DNA from: [Eubacterium] saphenum
GTDB lineage: Bacteria > Bacillota > Clostridia > Peptostreptococcales > Anaerovoracaceae
DNA length: 64,000 nucleotides
Assembly: GCA_004555725.1 (NCBI GenBank)
Contig: SFHC01000002.1
Span: 115,644 to 179,643 of the forward strand
Reading direction: 5' to 3'
Below are positions 25,417-34,686 of this stretch, piece after piece. The first letter of the stretch is position 1. Each line of letters begins with the position of its first letter. Both the position numbers and the translations under genes were made by a program. A model generated the notes under the pieces. The model was not told the origin of the DNA, ran no database searches, and worked only from the letters and a program-made list of their open reading frames with translations.

Positions 25417-27030
25417 ATGGATCACGATTTTAACAATCTCAATAACCGGGACATGGAAAACAGCCCCGGCGCTGACGGAAGCAGACAGACCTCCGACGGC
25501 ATCCATTATTACCACACCGATCCGGCATCATCCGGACAAAACCAGGACGCGCAAGGAGATAACGCCTGGTCTTCCGCACTTGGCAACTCTTCTGTCAACG
25601 CAGGGAGTTCCGGCAACAACGCCGCCAACAACACTGGATATACAGGTTCCGGCGGCGGATCAGGATTCTGGAACAGCACAGACAGCCAGGACACGCGCAG
25701 TGGATCCGTTAATGATTCCGACAGGTATACCGGAATGCAGTTCGATGACGGGTTCGGACAGTTTGACCAGAACAGCGGATACACGTATTCGGAATCCTCC
25801 GGAAGTGATCATTCCGGAGATCCGGCAGGCAATTCTTCCGGCTCTTACAATTCTTCGCCGTATTCCGCTTACAACGGAAGCGGATCGTACCCGGAATCCG
25901 GAAGCGGCCCTAAGCGAGGCAGAGGCGGCGCGTCCGCAAGCCAGCCGCTGTATATCACCAGGCGCACGCTGATTCTGATTCTCATTCTCTGCATGGTCAT
26001 CACCTCAGCAGTCACATTCGGCGGAATCGTTCTGTATAACAAGACGATTTACGGAGGCGATAAATCCGCCACCAATTATAAGCTGACAAAGTCCACAGAA
26101 ACCCTGTCCTACAAGAGCATTATTAAAAAGACGCAGGACAGTGTCGTTTCTATTACGACCTCCTCGATTTCCACTGACGGATGGGCGCAGAATTATGTTA
26201 CTGAGGGCGCCGGAAGCGGTGTCGTCATCCAGTCAAATGGATATATCATAACCTGCAATCACGTCATTGACGGCGCCAATAAAATTAAAGTGACGCTCAG
26301 GAATAAGAAAACCTACACGGCCAAAGTCGTCGGCGCAGACTCCGATCATGATATCGCAGTCCTGAAAATCAACGCCGTCGGACTTTCTGCCGCAACTTAC
26401 GGGAACAGTTCCACCCTGTCTGTCGGTGATAAAGTTGTCGCCATCGGAAATCCGCTGGGCGAACTGAGCAACACTGCAACAACAGGCATCGTCAGTGCGC
26501 TGAACAGAGACCTTTCCATTGACGGGAAGAAAATGAATCTCCTGCAGACAGACGCGTCCATTAACCCGGGCAATTCCGGCGGAGCGCTGTTCGATTCCTC
26601 CGGAAATCTGATCGGCATCGTTGTCGCAAAATCAACCGGATCTGACGTGGAAGGCCTCGGATTTGCCATTCCGATCAACCGCGCAGCAAAAGTCGCAAAG
26701 ACTCTGATTAAGACTGGCAAAGGCGCGTCCGGATCTACGAGCAACAGCAGCACGCCTAAAATCGGCATCTCTGTTACAGAACTGAGCGAGGATGAAGCAA
26801 AAGAAAACGGACTGAACGGCGCCGGTGTCTACGTTGCAGACGTCACCAGCAGCAACGCGAGAGAAGCCGGATTCAAGACCGGAGACCGCATCGTCTCCGC
26901 AGACGGCACGGTTATTTCCAGCTATGACAAGCTGAAATCTGTTCTCCAGAAACATAAATCCGGAGACAAAATCAAAGTCATCGTTGAACGAAGCGGAAAG
27001 ACGCTGACACTGACTACCAAACTGAGTTAA
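25417..27030 (+). CDS. Membrane-anchored HtrA/DegP-type serine protease
   Basis: 537 residues from the ATG at 25417 (GGAG eight bases upstream). Residues 1-165 are low complexity (Gly, Ser, Asn, Asp) and cytoplasmic. A membrane span follows at about 183-205, then the trypsin-like domain with triad His282 (TCNHVIDGA), Asp312 (DHDIAVLKI) and Ser387 (NPGNSGGALF). One PDZ domain ends the protein (AGFKTGDRIVSADGTVI...). It degrades or refolds damaged envelope proteins. The long disordered cytoplasmic tail is longer than in most HtrA proteins. Monocistronic with its own terminator; divergent from DUF1934. Confidence 0.93.
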   Translation: MDHDFNNLNNRDMENSPGADGSRQTSDGIHYYHTDPASSGQNQDAQGDNAWSSALGNSSVNAGSSGNNAANNTGYTGSGGGSGFWNSTDSQDTRSGSVNDSDRYTGMQFDDGFGQFDQNSGYTYSESSGSDHSGDPAGNSSGSYNSSPYSAYNGSGSYPESGSGPKRGRGGASASQPLYITRRTLILILILCMVITSAVTFGGIVLYNKTIYGGDKSATNYKLTKSTETLSYKSIIKKTQDSVVSITTSSISTDGWAQNYVTEGAGSGVVIQSNGYIITCNHVIDGANKIKVTLRNKKTYTAKVVGADSDHDIAVLKINAVGLSAATYGNSSTLSVGDKVVAIGNPLGELSNTATTGIVSALNRDLSIDGKKMNLLQTDASINPGNSGGALFDSSGNLIGIVVAKSTGSDVEGLGFAIPINRAAKVAKTLIKTGKGASGSTSNSSTPKIGISVTELSEDEAKENGLNGAGVYVADVTSSNAREAGFKTGDRIVSADGTVISSYDKLKSVLQKHKSGDKIKVIVERSGKTLTLTTKLS

Positions 27031-27072
27031 ACATCGTTCAGACAGCTATGCGCTTCAATGCATAGTAAAGCG

Positions 27073-27127
27073 GAGCTGCCGCCTCCGGACTGGGGTTCCC
27101 TGTTCATGTTGCGGCAGCTCTTTTTTT
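27073..27127 (+). terminator. Intrinsic terminator after the HtrA gene
   Basis: GAGCTGCCGC / GCGGCAGCTC perfect 10-bp stem followed by seven T on the plus strand. Confidence 0.9.
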
Positions 27128-27186
27128 ATGTGCCGGTCTGGCGGTTCCTGCGGCTCTCCCGATCCATGCATTCCAGATTCAAAAAC

Positions 27187-27232
27187 AAAAAAACTGCCCC
27201 GCACATGACAATATGTCACGCTGCGCGAGCAG
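27187..27232 (-). terminator. Intrinsic terminator after the GntR gene
   Basis: On the minus strand a stem near CTGCTCGCGCA / TGCGGGGCAG with an inner GTGACA / TGTCAT pairing, followed by seven T. Faces the HtrA terminator. Confidence 0.75.
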
Positions 27233-27265
27233 CTTTTCTGCTGTATTCAGCCTGTGATTCAACTC

Positions 27266-27973
27266 TTATTTCATCTGTGTCTTGTGAGACTTAAATGCGG
27301 TCTTTCCTTCGCGGATAACGAACTCCTTCAGATCGCTGGCGTGTCTTCTCGCAGCCTGACGAGCCTTATCCGGATCACCGCTTTCCAGAGCCTCTACGAT
27401 ATGGTAGTGCGCTCTCGGCATATCCTGATATCTGGAAAAATCATCATAATAGAAATACCGGAAGCGAAGCGCCAGTTCCTGAATAGAACCGTAGATCTGG
27501 ACCAGAGACTTATTATCGCTGTGCTCCGTAATAATTCTGTGGAACTCCTCGTCATGCTCGATGATGTTCTGTGTGTCACCGACGCGGATCGCCTTTTCAT
27601 ATGCATCAGCTGTTCCGCGAAGCTGATCAGCGATCTCCTGTGTCATATTCTGTGCAGTCAGAGCAGCAGCAAGGCCTTCCAGCTCTTCACGAACAACAAG
27701 AGTATCGACGATATCTTTTACAGAAATCTCAGAAGCATACGCTCCTCTTCTCGGCTCGATCACGACAAGCCCGTCTTTCTCAAGCTTACGGATAGCTTCT
27801 CTTACCGGAGTGCGGCTGACGCCCATCTCATCAGCAAGATTTACTTCCATCATTCTGGTGCCCGGTTCAATTTTTCCTTCGAGGATCTGCATTTTCAGCT
27901 GTTCATAGACAATCTCACGAAGCGGTTTGTGGCTCTGTAAATCCAAATCTAACATATTTACCCCCATATCCAT
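27266..27973 (-). CDS. GntR-family regulator, FadR/FCD subfamily
   Basis: 235 residues. N-terminal winged helix (PLREIVYEQLKMQILEGKIEPGTRMMEVNLADEMGVSRTPVREAIRKLEKDGLVVIEPRRGAYAS). The C-terminal FCD helical domain (about 90-220) carries metal- and ligand-binding His/Asp residues (HDEEFHRIITEHS, ARRHASDLKEF). Members sense carboxylic acids. Start ATG has GGAG six bases upstream; ATGs at codons 3 and 7 are alternatives. It is about 85 bases downstream of ispE on the same strand, so its partner genes are not obvious. Confidence 0.92.
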   Translation of the reverse strand: MDMGVNMLDLDLQSHKPLREIVYEQLKMQILEGKIEPGTRMMEVNLADEMGVSRTPVREAIRKLEKDGLVVIEPRRGAYASEISVKDIVDTLVVREELEGLAAALTAQNMTQEIADQLRGTADAYEKAIRVGDTQNIIEHDEEFHRIITEHSDNKSLVQIYGSIQELALRFRYFYYDDFSRYQDMPRAHYHIVEALESGDPDKARQAARRHASDLKEFVIREGKTAFKSHKTQMK

Positions 27974-28058
27974 ATTGTTCTCCGTATATTGTATTATAAA
28001 AACTTGATAAAGTATACCCCCTAAAACGAGGGCTCTTTTGATATTTCAAATTTCTATG

Positions 28059-29060
28059 TCAACTCTTAACGACCGTCTCCGTCCAGTACGCTTCAATGCG
28101 TTCTGCGCGGATCCGTTCGCATTCCGATTTGGCTTCTTCCATAGAATCATAAAGTGCATATACGGTCGGTCCGCTTCCGCTCATCAGCACCATGCGCGCA
28201 CTTCCGGACTGCAGATTCTGTTTCAGCGCCTGTACCTCCGGATACGCATGAAGGGTATAACATTCCAGAACATTGATAAAATCCTGAAACATCTCCGGGT
28301 CGTTCTGCCGCATCCGGCGAATCAGCCGGTCATTATCCGGCCTGCTCTCGACAGTACAAGAATCCAGCCCTTTATAGACTTCTGCGGTGGAGACGCCGCG
28401 CCGCGGTTTGGCAATCACTGCCGGCATGCAGATGCCGGGAACCGGCTGCAGTTCTGTGCCCGTTCCCGTCGCACGCGCGCAGGCAGATGCCATGCGATCT
28501 TCCCTGACAATTCTCGGCAGGCACCGATTCAGCGCAGCCTGCCCCATCGCACAGAACGGCACATCCGACCCCAGTTCTGCACAGAGCGCCATAATTTCTG
28601 AAAGGTGCATCCTGCACTTCCACAGCACATTCAGTCCGTGAACCACAGCAGCGGCATTACCGCTTCCGCCCGCAAGACCCGCAGCAACCGGAATCATCTT
28701 ATGGAGCTGAATATCGATCAGCCCTCCCGGGACGTTCTGTCCATACGTTTCCGACATCCGTTCTGCCGCTCGGTACGCGAGGTTTCTGCGGTCCGTCGGT
28801 AAATACGGGCGGTTCGAGGTGATGCGGATCTCATGACTTCCCCGTTTCATCCTCTTGTCCGGATAAAACGAGATGACTACATTATCATGGAAGCCGAGCT
28901 GCTGCATCACCATGTCAACCGGGTGGAATCCGTCCGGCCCCGGCTCTCCGACATCGATGGAAAAGTTGATCTTCGCATAGGAATGGATCAGGATCCTTCT
29001 CTCTCTTCCTCCTGCCGGAGCCTCCGGTTTCTTATCGTTTGTTCTTACTGTTTTTGCCAT
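28059..29060 (-). CDS. ispE: 4-diphosphocytidyl-2-C-methyl-D-erythritol kinase
   Basis: 333 residues. GHMP kinase fold: YAKINFSIDVGEPGPDGFHPVDMVMQQL at the start, the ATP loop PVAAGLAGGSGNAAAVVHGL, and VLMSGSGPTVYALYDS at the end. Phosphorylates CDP-methylerythritol in the MEP route to isoprenoids. The N-terminal 20 residues (KPEAPAGGRERR) are an extension caused by overlap with the upstream gene (29 bases). AAGG before the ATG. Confidence 0.95.
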   Translation of the reverse strand: MAKTVRTNDKKPEAPAGGRERRILIHSYAKINFSIDVGEPGPDGFHPVDMVMQQLGFHDNVVISFYPDKRMKRGSHEIRITSNRPYLPTDRRNLAYRAAERMSETYGQNVPGGLIDIQLHKMIPVAAGLAGGSGNAAAVVHGLNVLWKCRMHLSEIMALCAELGSDVPFCAMGQAALNRCLPRIVREDRMASACARATGTGTELQPVPGICMPAVIAKPRRGVSTAEVYKGLDSCTVESRPDNDRLIRRMRQNDPEMFQDFINVLECYTLHAYPEVQALKQNLQSGSARMVLMSGSGPTVYALYDSMEEAKSECERIRAERIEAYWTETVVKS

Positions 29061-29949
29061 AGCCGTTGGCCTTCCGCGCAGCCTTTTCTGCCGCGCGCTG
29101 TTTTTTCAGTGCTGCCGCGCGCGCTGCTCTGCCGGTTCTGTACGTTGCTCCGGCTGCGCGGATCGGCATCGGTTTATGAACATGGAAGTAATCATCGCGA
29201 AGCTCTTTCTTCACTTTCTCTTCTTCCAGTCTCAGCATCTCATCATCCGTGAGCTTTTTCTTCTTATTCTTTTTCTTCTTAGCTTCTTTCTTCTCTTCTT
29301 TTGCGTGCTCAGCAATAACCGTCTGAACATCCTTGCCCGTTCTTTTTGCCTCTTTATACGGGTTAAACGGTGCATCCGTCTCAGTCTTCTTTTCCTTAGG
29401 ATCGTTATTTCCCTGGTTGCGCATCTGTCTGACGCTGAAGAACATCATTCCACCGAACATCAGCACCATCATGACCATGTAGCCGACCGTGTATGTTCTC
29501 TGATTCAGGGTTTTAAAACGGATTTCGCGCGCTGCACTCAGTGTGGAGCCGTCATTTGCACGGAATCCCTTATCGATTGTGCAGGTGTAGTACTGGTTGT
29601 CCTGGATCGCATTTTTGCCCTTGGCCGGAACTTTTGCGGTGTCCACCAGAATCAGCGCATATTTTGTATTCTTTTTGCTGTAGTAGATCTTTACCGGGAG
29701 CTTGTGGCCGCTCTTATCCGTGATCTTGAATTTATCCGCGTTTGCCTTCTTGGATGCGGCATTGCCGACAGGACGATCGAACATGACCTTTACGCACATG
29801 TTTTCCTTGGTGGTGTTCGTCGCATTGTTTGCAGGGTACGTCTCATTGATTTTCAGTGATGAGTCGGCAAAAGAAAACATTGCCATAAACATCGCAAGGA
29901 TGACCGCCAGACTCAGTACCGCGCCTGTCCTCTTCAACGTATTTTTCAT
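29032..29949 (-). CDS. Ig-like (Big_5) single-pass membrane protein with Lys-rich tail
   Basis: 305 residues. N-terminal signal or anchor (VLSLAVILAMFMAMFSFA), then a domain of about 110 residues beginning INETYPANNATNTTKENMCVKVMFDRPV, matching bacterial SbsA Ig-like (Big_5) domains. A membrane span follows (about 155-175, VGYMVMMVLMFGGMMFFSV), then a highly basic cytoplasmic tail with KKEAKKKKNKKKKL and a C-terminal Arg/Lys/Ala-rich end that may touch nucleic acid or ribosomes. Function unknown. GGAGG-supported start three bases after tadA; overlaps ispE. Confidence 0.75.
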   Translation of the reverse strand: MKNTLKRTGAVLSLAVILAMFMAMFSFADSSLKINETYPANNATNTTKENMCVKVMFDRPVGNAASKKANADKFKITDKSGHKLPVKIYYSKKNTKYALILVDTAKVPAKGKNAIQDNQYYTCTIDKGFRANDGSTLSAAREIRFKTLNQRTYTVGYMVMMVLMFGGMMFFSVRQMRNQGNNDPKEKKTETDAPFNPYKEAKRTGKDVQTVIAEHAKEEKKEAKKKKNKKKKLTDDEMLRLEEEKVKKELRDDYFHVHKPMPIRAAGATYRTGRAARAAALKKQRAAEKAARKANGYGKNSKNKR

Positions 29950-29952
29950 TCC

Positions 29953-30447
29953 TTAAATTCCTCCGATTCTGCCGCTGGATTCTTTTCCGCGCTTTCGGCG
30001 CAGCCGAAGCTCCCTGAAGAACGATTTCAGCTGGTCTGCACACTCTTCCTGCATGATGCCCCGTTCCACATGGATACAGTGATTCAGCCGGGGATGCTCC
30101 GCAACATTGAAAACAGATCCGCAGGCTCCTGCCTTAGGATCCATCGTTCCGATATATAAATTCTCCATGCGGGACCAGACCAGCGCGCCTGCGCACATGG
30201 CACATGGCTCACAGGTCACATACATCGAGCACCCGGTCAGACGCCAGCCGTGAAGATATGCCGCAGCCTGTCTTATGGCCGTCATCTCCGCATGCATAGT
30301 CGGATCCTTCTCCGTTTCCGTCAGATTATGACCGCGTGCGATGATTTTCCCTTCGCGCACAATGACCGCGCCGATCGGGATCTCCCCCAGAGCGGCGGCT
30401 TTCCGTGCTTCCTTCAGCGCTTCTTCCATAAATATATTTCTACTCAT
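29953..30447 (-). CDS. tadA: tRNA-specific adenosine deaminase
   Basis: 164 residues. Zinc deaminase signature: His and catalytic Glu in MHAEMTAI and the cysteine pair in CEPCAMCAGAL. It converts A34 to inosine in tRNA-Arg(ACG). GACGSVFNVAEHPRLNHCI is typical of TadA rather than cytidine or guanine deaminases. The promoter at 30458-30486 places the transcript start only a few bases before the ATG at 30447, so the ATG at codon 7 might be used instead. Downstream are the Ig-like gene and ispE. Confidence 0.95.
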   Translation of the reverse strand: MSRNIFMEEALKEARKAAALGEIPIGAVIVREGKIIARGHNLTETEKDPTMHAEMTAIRQAAAYLHGWRLTGCSMYVTCEPCAMCAGALVWSRMENLYIGTMDPKAGACGSVFNVAEHPRLNHCIHVERGIMQEECADQLKSFFRELRLRRKRGKESSGRIGGI

Positions 30448-30457
30448 ATACCTAGAA

Positions 30458-30486
30458 AGTATACATCACTTTTTTTCAGTATTCAA
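30458..30486 (-). promoter_or_regulatory. Promoter of tadA
   Basis: Minus strand TTGAAT, 17-base spacer, TATACT. Confidence 0.6.
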
Positions 30487-30660
30487 GATAATCGTACCGA
30501 TATTTATGCAGAAGAATCCCGGCGTTCCATTGAATTGACAGCGGCATACACGTTATACTGTTCTCAGGCCCGTTCTCCGCTGCGCGCGCCCGTTTCACGG
30601 CATGCGGAAATGCGGCATTCGCAGACAAAAAACAACTGACCAAGGAGGTCTTCTGACGAT

Positions 30661-31296
30661 ATGATACTTGATATCCTGGCAGGCGTCATCCTGCTGATCA
30701 CCATACTGCGCCACGCATTCAGAGGTTTTGTGATCTCTGCCGTCCACCTGGCGCAGTGGATCGCAATTGCGGTTCTCTCGCTGCTGTACGCAGACGATCT
30801 GAAACAATATCTGACCGGACATACATCTGCGGAAAGCATTCTGCAGCCGTTCTTTAAAAACATCCTGCTGAAGCGGATCCAGAAATCCGGAGGCGATCTG
30901 AACCTTCCCGACTTCCTGAAGGGCGCGGCAGATACAGCTGCGTCTTCTGCCGCCTCCACCGCCGCGGATATCCTGACAGGAATCGCACTGACCGTGCTTT
31001 CCCTCATTATCATCTATCTGGGAGTAAAGCTGATCGGCAGCCTGATCATCCTGATTTTCTCCCGCACCCACCGGGGAGGAGTGCTCGGCATTCTGGACGG
31101 AGTCCTGGGCGCAGCCGTCGGTCTGCTCCTTGGCCTTCTGTATGTCTGTATTCTTTTGTCCCTGCTGAACGTGGCGCTTCCGTTCTTCTCAGACGGCACG
31201 CAGACGTGGGTGCAGACCCAGATGAATCACTCTGTACTGGCATCGGCGCTGTACACGCACAACCTGGTCACGGCATTCATCCGGTCACTTGCCTGA
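30661..31296 (+). CDS. CvpA-family membrane protein
   Basis: 211 residues with four hydrophobic segments (about 5-40, 55-60, 110-135, 145-170). ILDILAGVILLITILRHAFRGFVISAVHLAQWIAIAV and GGVLGILDGVLGAAVGLLLGLLYV fit the CvpA/colicin V production family. These proteins are linked to envelope homeostasis, but the molecular role is not settled. An AAGGAGG lies 12 bases upstream of the ATG. It precedes the pyr operon, whose own promoter starts just after its stop. Confidence 0.8.
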   Translation: MILDILAGVILLITILRHAFRGFVISAVHLAQWIAIAVLSLLYADDLKQYLTGHTSAESILQPFFKNILLKRIQKSGGDLNLPDFLKGAADTAASSAASTAADILTGIALTVLSLIIIYLGVKLIGSLIILIFSRTHRGGVLGILDGVLGAAVGLLLGLLYVCILLSLLNVALPFFSDGTQTWVQTQMNHSVLASALYTHNLVTAFIRSLA

Positions 31297-31311
31297 TCGC
31301 GGGCGGGCTTC

Positions 31312-31340
31312 TTGACATCCCCGCGCATCTGTGGTAACTT
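31312..31340 (+). promoter_or_regulatory. Promoter of the pyr operon
   Basis: Perfect TTGACA, 17-base spacer, TAACTT, 68 bases upstream of pyrC. In the leader, CCTGT / ACAGG can pair directly before the AAGGAG of pyrC. No PyrR-box sequence or attenuator was found. Confidence 0.7.
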
Positions 31341-31407
31341 ATTGAAAGTTTAGGCAAAAATAAGGGACAAGGTTTTCAGGCCCTGTAATAACAGGAAGGA
31401 GCAAGAG

Positions 31408-32763
31408 ATGAAAACACTGCTGAAAAACGGAATGGTTTATCTTGATCATGAGTTTCAGAAAGCCGATCTTCTATTGACCGAGGACGGAATTGACGTATAT
31501 GCTTCTGATAACGCGGCGGCTGCAGAAAGTGCTGCGGATTGTTCCTTTGATGCCGCTGACCGCGTCATAATGCCCGGATTTGCAGATGTGCACGTTCACT
31601 TCCGCGAACCCGGGTTTTCTTATAAAGAAACGATCCGCACGGGAAGTCTGGCCGGCGCATACGGCGGTTACACCTGCGTCTGCACGATGCCGAACCTGAA
31701 TCCGAAGCCGTCAACTCTGGAAGGTCTGAAGGCGCAGACGGATATCATTCAGAAAGACAGCGTAATCCACACGATTCCGTATGGCGCAATCACGATGAAA
31801 CAGGACGGACGCAGCAGCCTTTCCGACATGGAAGCCCTCGCGCCGCACGTCTGCGCGTTCACGGATGACGGAAAAGGCGTGCAGACTGAGGAACGCATGC
31901 GTGAAGCCATGGAAACAGCCCGCAGACTCGGAAAACTCATCACGGCGCACTGCGAAGATGAATCCCTGCTTGGCGGATCGGCTATTCACGACGGCCGTTT
32001 CGCAAGATCCATCGGCTGGAAGGGCATCTCTTCAGAGAGTGAATGGAAGCAGATTGAACGCGACTGCAGACTGGCGGAAGAAACCGGCTGCGCCTACCAT
32101 GTCTGCCACGTTTCTACAAAGGAATCGATTCAGGTCATCCGCGATGCAAAAAAATCCGGCGTTGATGTAACCTGTGAAACAGGGCCGCATTACCTGGTGC
32201 TTTCTGATGAGGATCTGTTCCATATTGACCCGGACGACCCGGCATCCGGACGCTTTAAGATGAATCCGCCGCTCCGTTCGGAGGCGGACCGCAGAGCCAT
32301 GCTGGAAGCCGTGCTCGACGGAACCGTGGACATGATCGCAACCGATCACGCTCCTCACTCCGCAGAAGAAAAAAGCAAAGGACTGCTGAAAAGCGCCAAC
32401 GGCATTGTAGGCCTGGAGAGTGCGTTCCCTGTCCTGTACACCAAACTGGTCCTCCCGGGCATTCTCACCATGGACCGCCTGATCGAGCTCATGTGCATCG
32501 CGCCGAGGCAGCGTTTCCATCTTCCGGGCATCCTTCCGGAGACCGCAGGCGCACAAAAAACGGCAGACGGCGCTCTGCATTTACCAGGATCCGCGGACGT
32601 CACTGTCCTGAATCTGGAAACGCCGTACACGATCCAGGCAGAGGACTTTAAGAGCATGGGACATTCCTGCCCGTTTGACGGATGGCAGGTTCGCGGAAAA
32701 GTGGTTATGACCTTCTGCGGCGGACAGATTGCCGCTGACCGCGGAGAATTGAAAAGACTATAA
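31408..32763 (+). CDS. pyrC: Dihydroorotase
   Basis: 451 residues. Zinc amidohydrolase that closes carbamoyl-aspartate to dihydroorotate. Metal-ligand motifs are DVHVHFREPG near residue 68, HCEDES, HVST and the late ATDHAPHSAEEKS. Type I dihydroorotase length. First gene of an eight-gene run pyrC-K-D-F-E-B-I-murE. GGAAGGAG ribosome binding site. Confidence 0.97.
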   Translation: MKTLLKNGMVYLDHEFQKADLLLTEDGIDVYASDNAAAAESAADCSFDAADRVIMPGFADVHVHFREPGFSYKETIRTGSLAGAYGGYTCVCTMPNLNPKPSTLEGLKAQTDIIQKDSVIHTIPYGAITMKQDGRSSLSDMEALAPHVCAFTDDGKGVQTEERMREAMETARRLGKLITAHCEDESLLGGSAIHDGRFARSIGWKGISSESEWKQIERDCRLAEETGCAYHVCHVSTKESIQVIRDAKKSGVDVTCETGPHYLVLSDEDLFHIDPDDPASGRFKMNPPLRSEADRRAMLEAVLDGTVDMIATDHAPHSAEEKSKGLLKSANGIVGLESAFPVLYTKLVLPGILTMDRLIELMCIAPRQRFHLPGILPETAGAQKTADGALHLPGSADVTVLNLETPYTIQAEDFKSMGHSCPFDGWQVRGKVVMTFCGGQIAADRGELKRL

Positions 32764-32880
32764 AAGATAATAAATACAGCAATGGCGGTGCCGGGGCAGC
32801 CCCTGAAATGCAGCGCTCTGCACGCCTCTGCAGCATGCATCGCCTAAATGCGATTTTGTTCAGATGCAGAAAGGAACATT

Positions 32881-33609
32881 ATGGACAGACAGCTTCTCAC
32901 GATTGAAGAAAATAAATCCGTAACACACGATACCTGGTACATGAAGCTTTCCGGCGACTGCAGCGCGATTTCCGCACCCGGACAGTTCATCAACATCCGG
33001 CTGGACGGATTCTTCCTGCGCCGCCCGATCTCCATCTACGATCACGGCGACTCCTGGGTATCCATCCTTTATAAAGTTCTTGGAAAGGGAACCGCGGCAA
33101 TGTCAAAGATGAGACCGAAAGAGACACTCGATGTTCTCCTTCCTCTCGGAAACGGTTTTGACGTCAGTCTCTGCACCGGCCGCACCCTTCTTGCCGCCGG
33201 CGGGATCGGCATGCCGCCGATGTACGGCATCGCAAAAGAGCTCTGCGCGCGCGGCATCACACCGCAGCTCGCGCTCGGCTTCAATACAGAAGCAGACATC
33301 CTGCCTCTTCAGCCGTTTGAAGACCTGGGCATTCACCCAGTCATCGCGACTGCAGACGGTTCCTGCGGAATCAAGGGGTTTGTGACGGATGCCATGGATA
33401 CCCTGGATTATGATTACGTCTGCACCTGCGGACCGGAACCAATGCTGAAAGCCGTTTATGAGAAGATGCCGGCCGGTCAGCTCAGTTTTGAGGAACGCAT
33501 GGGCTGCGGATTCGGCGCGTGCATGGGCTGCAGCTGCAAAACAAAATACGAAACCAAGCGCATCTGCACCGACGGTCCGGTTCTGATGAAAGAAGAAGTT
33601 ATCTGGTAA
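32881..33609 (+). CDS. pyrK: Dihydroorotate dehydrogenase B electron-transfer subunit
   Basis: 242 residues from the ATG at 32881 (AAGG six bases upstream). FAD site RRPISIYD; NAD-binding region AAGGIGMPPMYGIAKEL; [2Fe-2S] cysteines in MGCGFGACMGCSCKTK. It passes electrons from the PyrD flavin to NAD+. Directly upstream of pyrD, forming the heterotetrameric type 1B enzyme. Confidence 0.97.
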   Translation: MDRQLLTIEENKSVTHDTWYMKLSGDCSAISAPGQFINIRLDGFFLRRPISIYDHGDSWVSILYKVLGKGTAAMSKMRPKETLDVLLPLGNGFDVSLCTGRTLLAAGGIGMPPMYGIAKELCARGITPQLALGFNTEADILPLQPFEDLGIHPVIATADGSCGIKGFVTDAMDTLDYDYVCTCGPEPMLKAVYEKMPAGQLSFEERMGCGFGACMGCSCKTKYETKRICTDGPVLMKEEVIW

Positions 33610-33656
33610 CAGAATAGAATATCGACTGATAGTGAAACAGGAAAGGATGTGAGACC

Positions 33657-34592
33657 ATGCCTGACAGCTGCAAACAGACCAAACGTCTGCTTTCCACTGA
33701 ACTCTGCGGTGTAAAGCTTGACAACCCAGTTATTCCGGCAAGCGGAACGTTCGGCTACGGACAGGAGTTCGCCAGACTCTATGACATCAATATTTTAGGA
33801 TCCATCTCATTCAAGGGAACAACCCTTCATGAACGGTACGGCAATCCTCTGCCGCGGATTGCGGAAACCAGCGGAGGCATGCTGAATTCTGTCGGACTGC
33901 AGAATCCCGGCGTCGATCATGTCATCGAGCACGAACTCCCTGAGTTCCGGAGCATCTACCATAAACCGCTCATCGCGAACATCAGCGGATTTTCCATTGA
34001 TGAATACACCGAAACAGCCGAAAAACTCGATGCGCAGGATCAGGTCGGCATCCTGGAGATCAACATCAGCTGCCCGAACGTCCATAACGGCGGAATGAGT
34101 TTCGGAACAAGTCCTCAGGCAGCTGCAGAAGTTACACGCGCAGTAAAGCGCGTGACGCATAAACCGGTATTCATGAAACTCACACCGAACGTCACCGATA
34201 TTGTGGAAATCGCAAAAGCCTGCGAAGACGCGGGAGCAGACGGAATCAGCATGATCAACACTCTGATGGGCATGCGGATCGATCTGAAGAAGAGAGCTCC
34301 TCTTCTGGCCAACCAGACCGGCGGCCTCAGCGGTCCGGCGGTATTCCCTGTCGCCCTGCGCATGGTCTGGCAGACGGCCAAAGCCGTATCGGTTCCGATT
34401 ATCGGCATGGGCGGAATATCCTCAGCAGAGGATGTCATTGAAATGATGATGGCCGGGGCTTCCGCCGTAGAAATCGGCGCGGCCAATCTGGTCAACCCGT
34501 ATGCCTGCAAAGAAATCATCGAAGATCTTCCGACCGCTATGGAAAAACTTCATATCCAGTCTTTGCAGGAAATTATCGGCGCGGCATGCTGA
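33657..34592 (+). CDS. pyrD: Dihydroorotate dehydrogenase, type 1B catalytic subunit
   Basis: 311 residues. FMN TIM barrel: NPVIPASGTFGYG, SFKGTTLHERYGNPLPRIAE, LEINISCPNVHNGGMSFGT (the active-site Cys is in SCPN), IIGMGGISSAEDVIEMMMAGASAVEIGAAN. Oxidises dihydroorotate to orotate, handing electrons to PyrK. AAAGGATG ribosome binding site. Confidence 0.97.
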   Translation: MPDSCKQTKRLLSTELCGVKLDNPVIPASGTFGYGQEFARLYDINILGSISFKGTTLHERYGNPLPRIAETSGGMLNSVGLQNPGVDHVIEHELPEFRSIYHKPLIANISGFSIDEYTETAEKLDAQDQVGILEINISCPNVHNGGMSFGTSPQAAAEVTRAVKRVTHKPVFMKLTPNVTDIVEIAKACEDAGADGISMINTLMGMRIDLKKRAPLLANQTGGLSGPAVFPVALRMVWQTAKAVSVPIIGMGGISSAEDVIEMMMAGASAVEIGAANLVNPYACKEIIEDLPTAMEKLHIQSLQEIIGAAC

Positions 34593-34686
34593 TCACGTTA
34601 TAATAACAGTGAGGAAAATATTCACTGCGGCTGCCTGCAGCGGCCGCAGCTGCACAGAACGCATACAAACAGAAGGGAGAACGGCC

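Noticed and set aside
31297..31407. PyrR-binding attenuator before pyrC
   Set aside because: No PyrR consensus and no terminator/antiterminator pair; only a short hairpin at the ribosome binding site.
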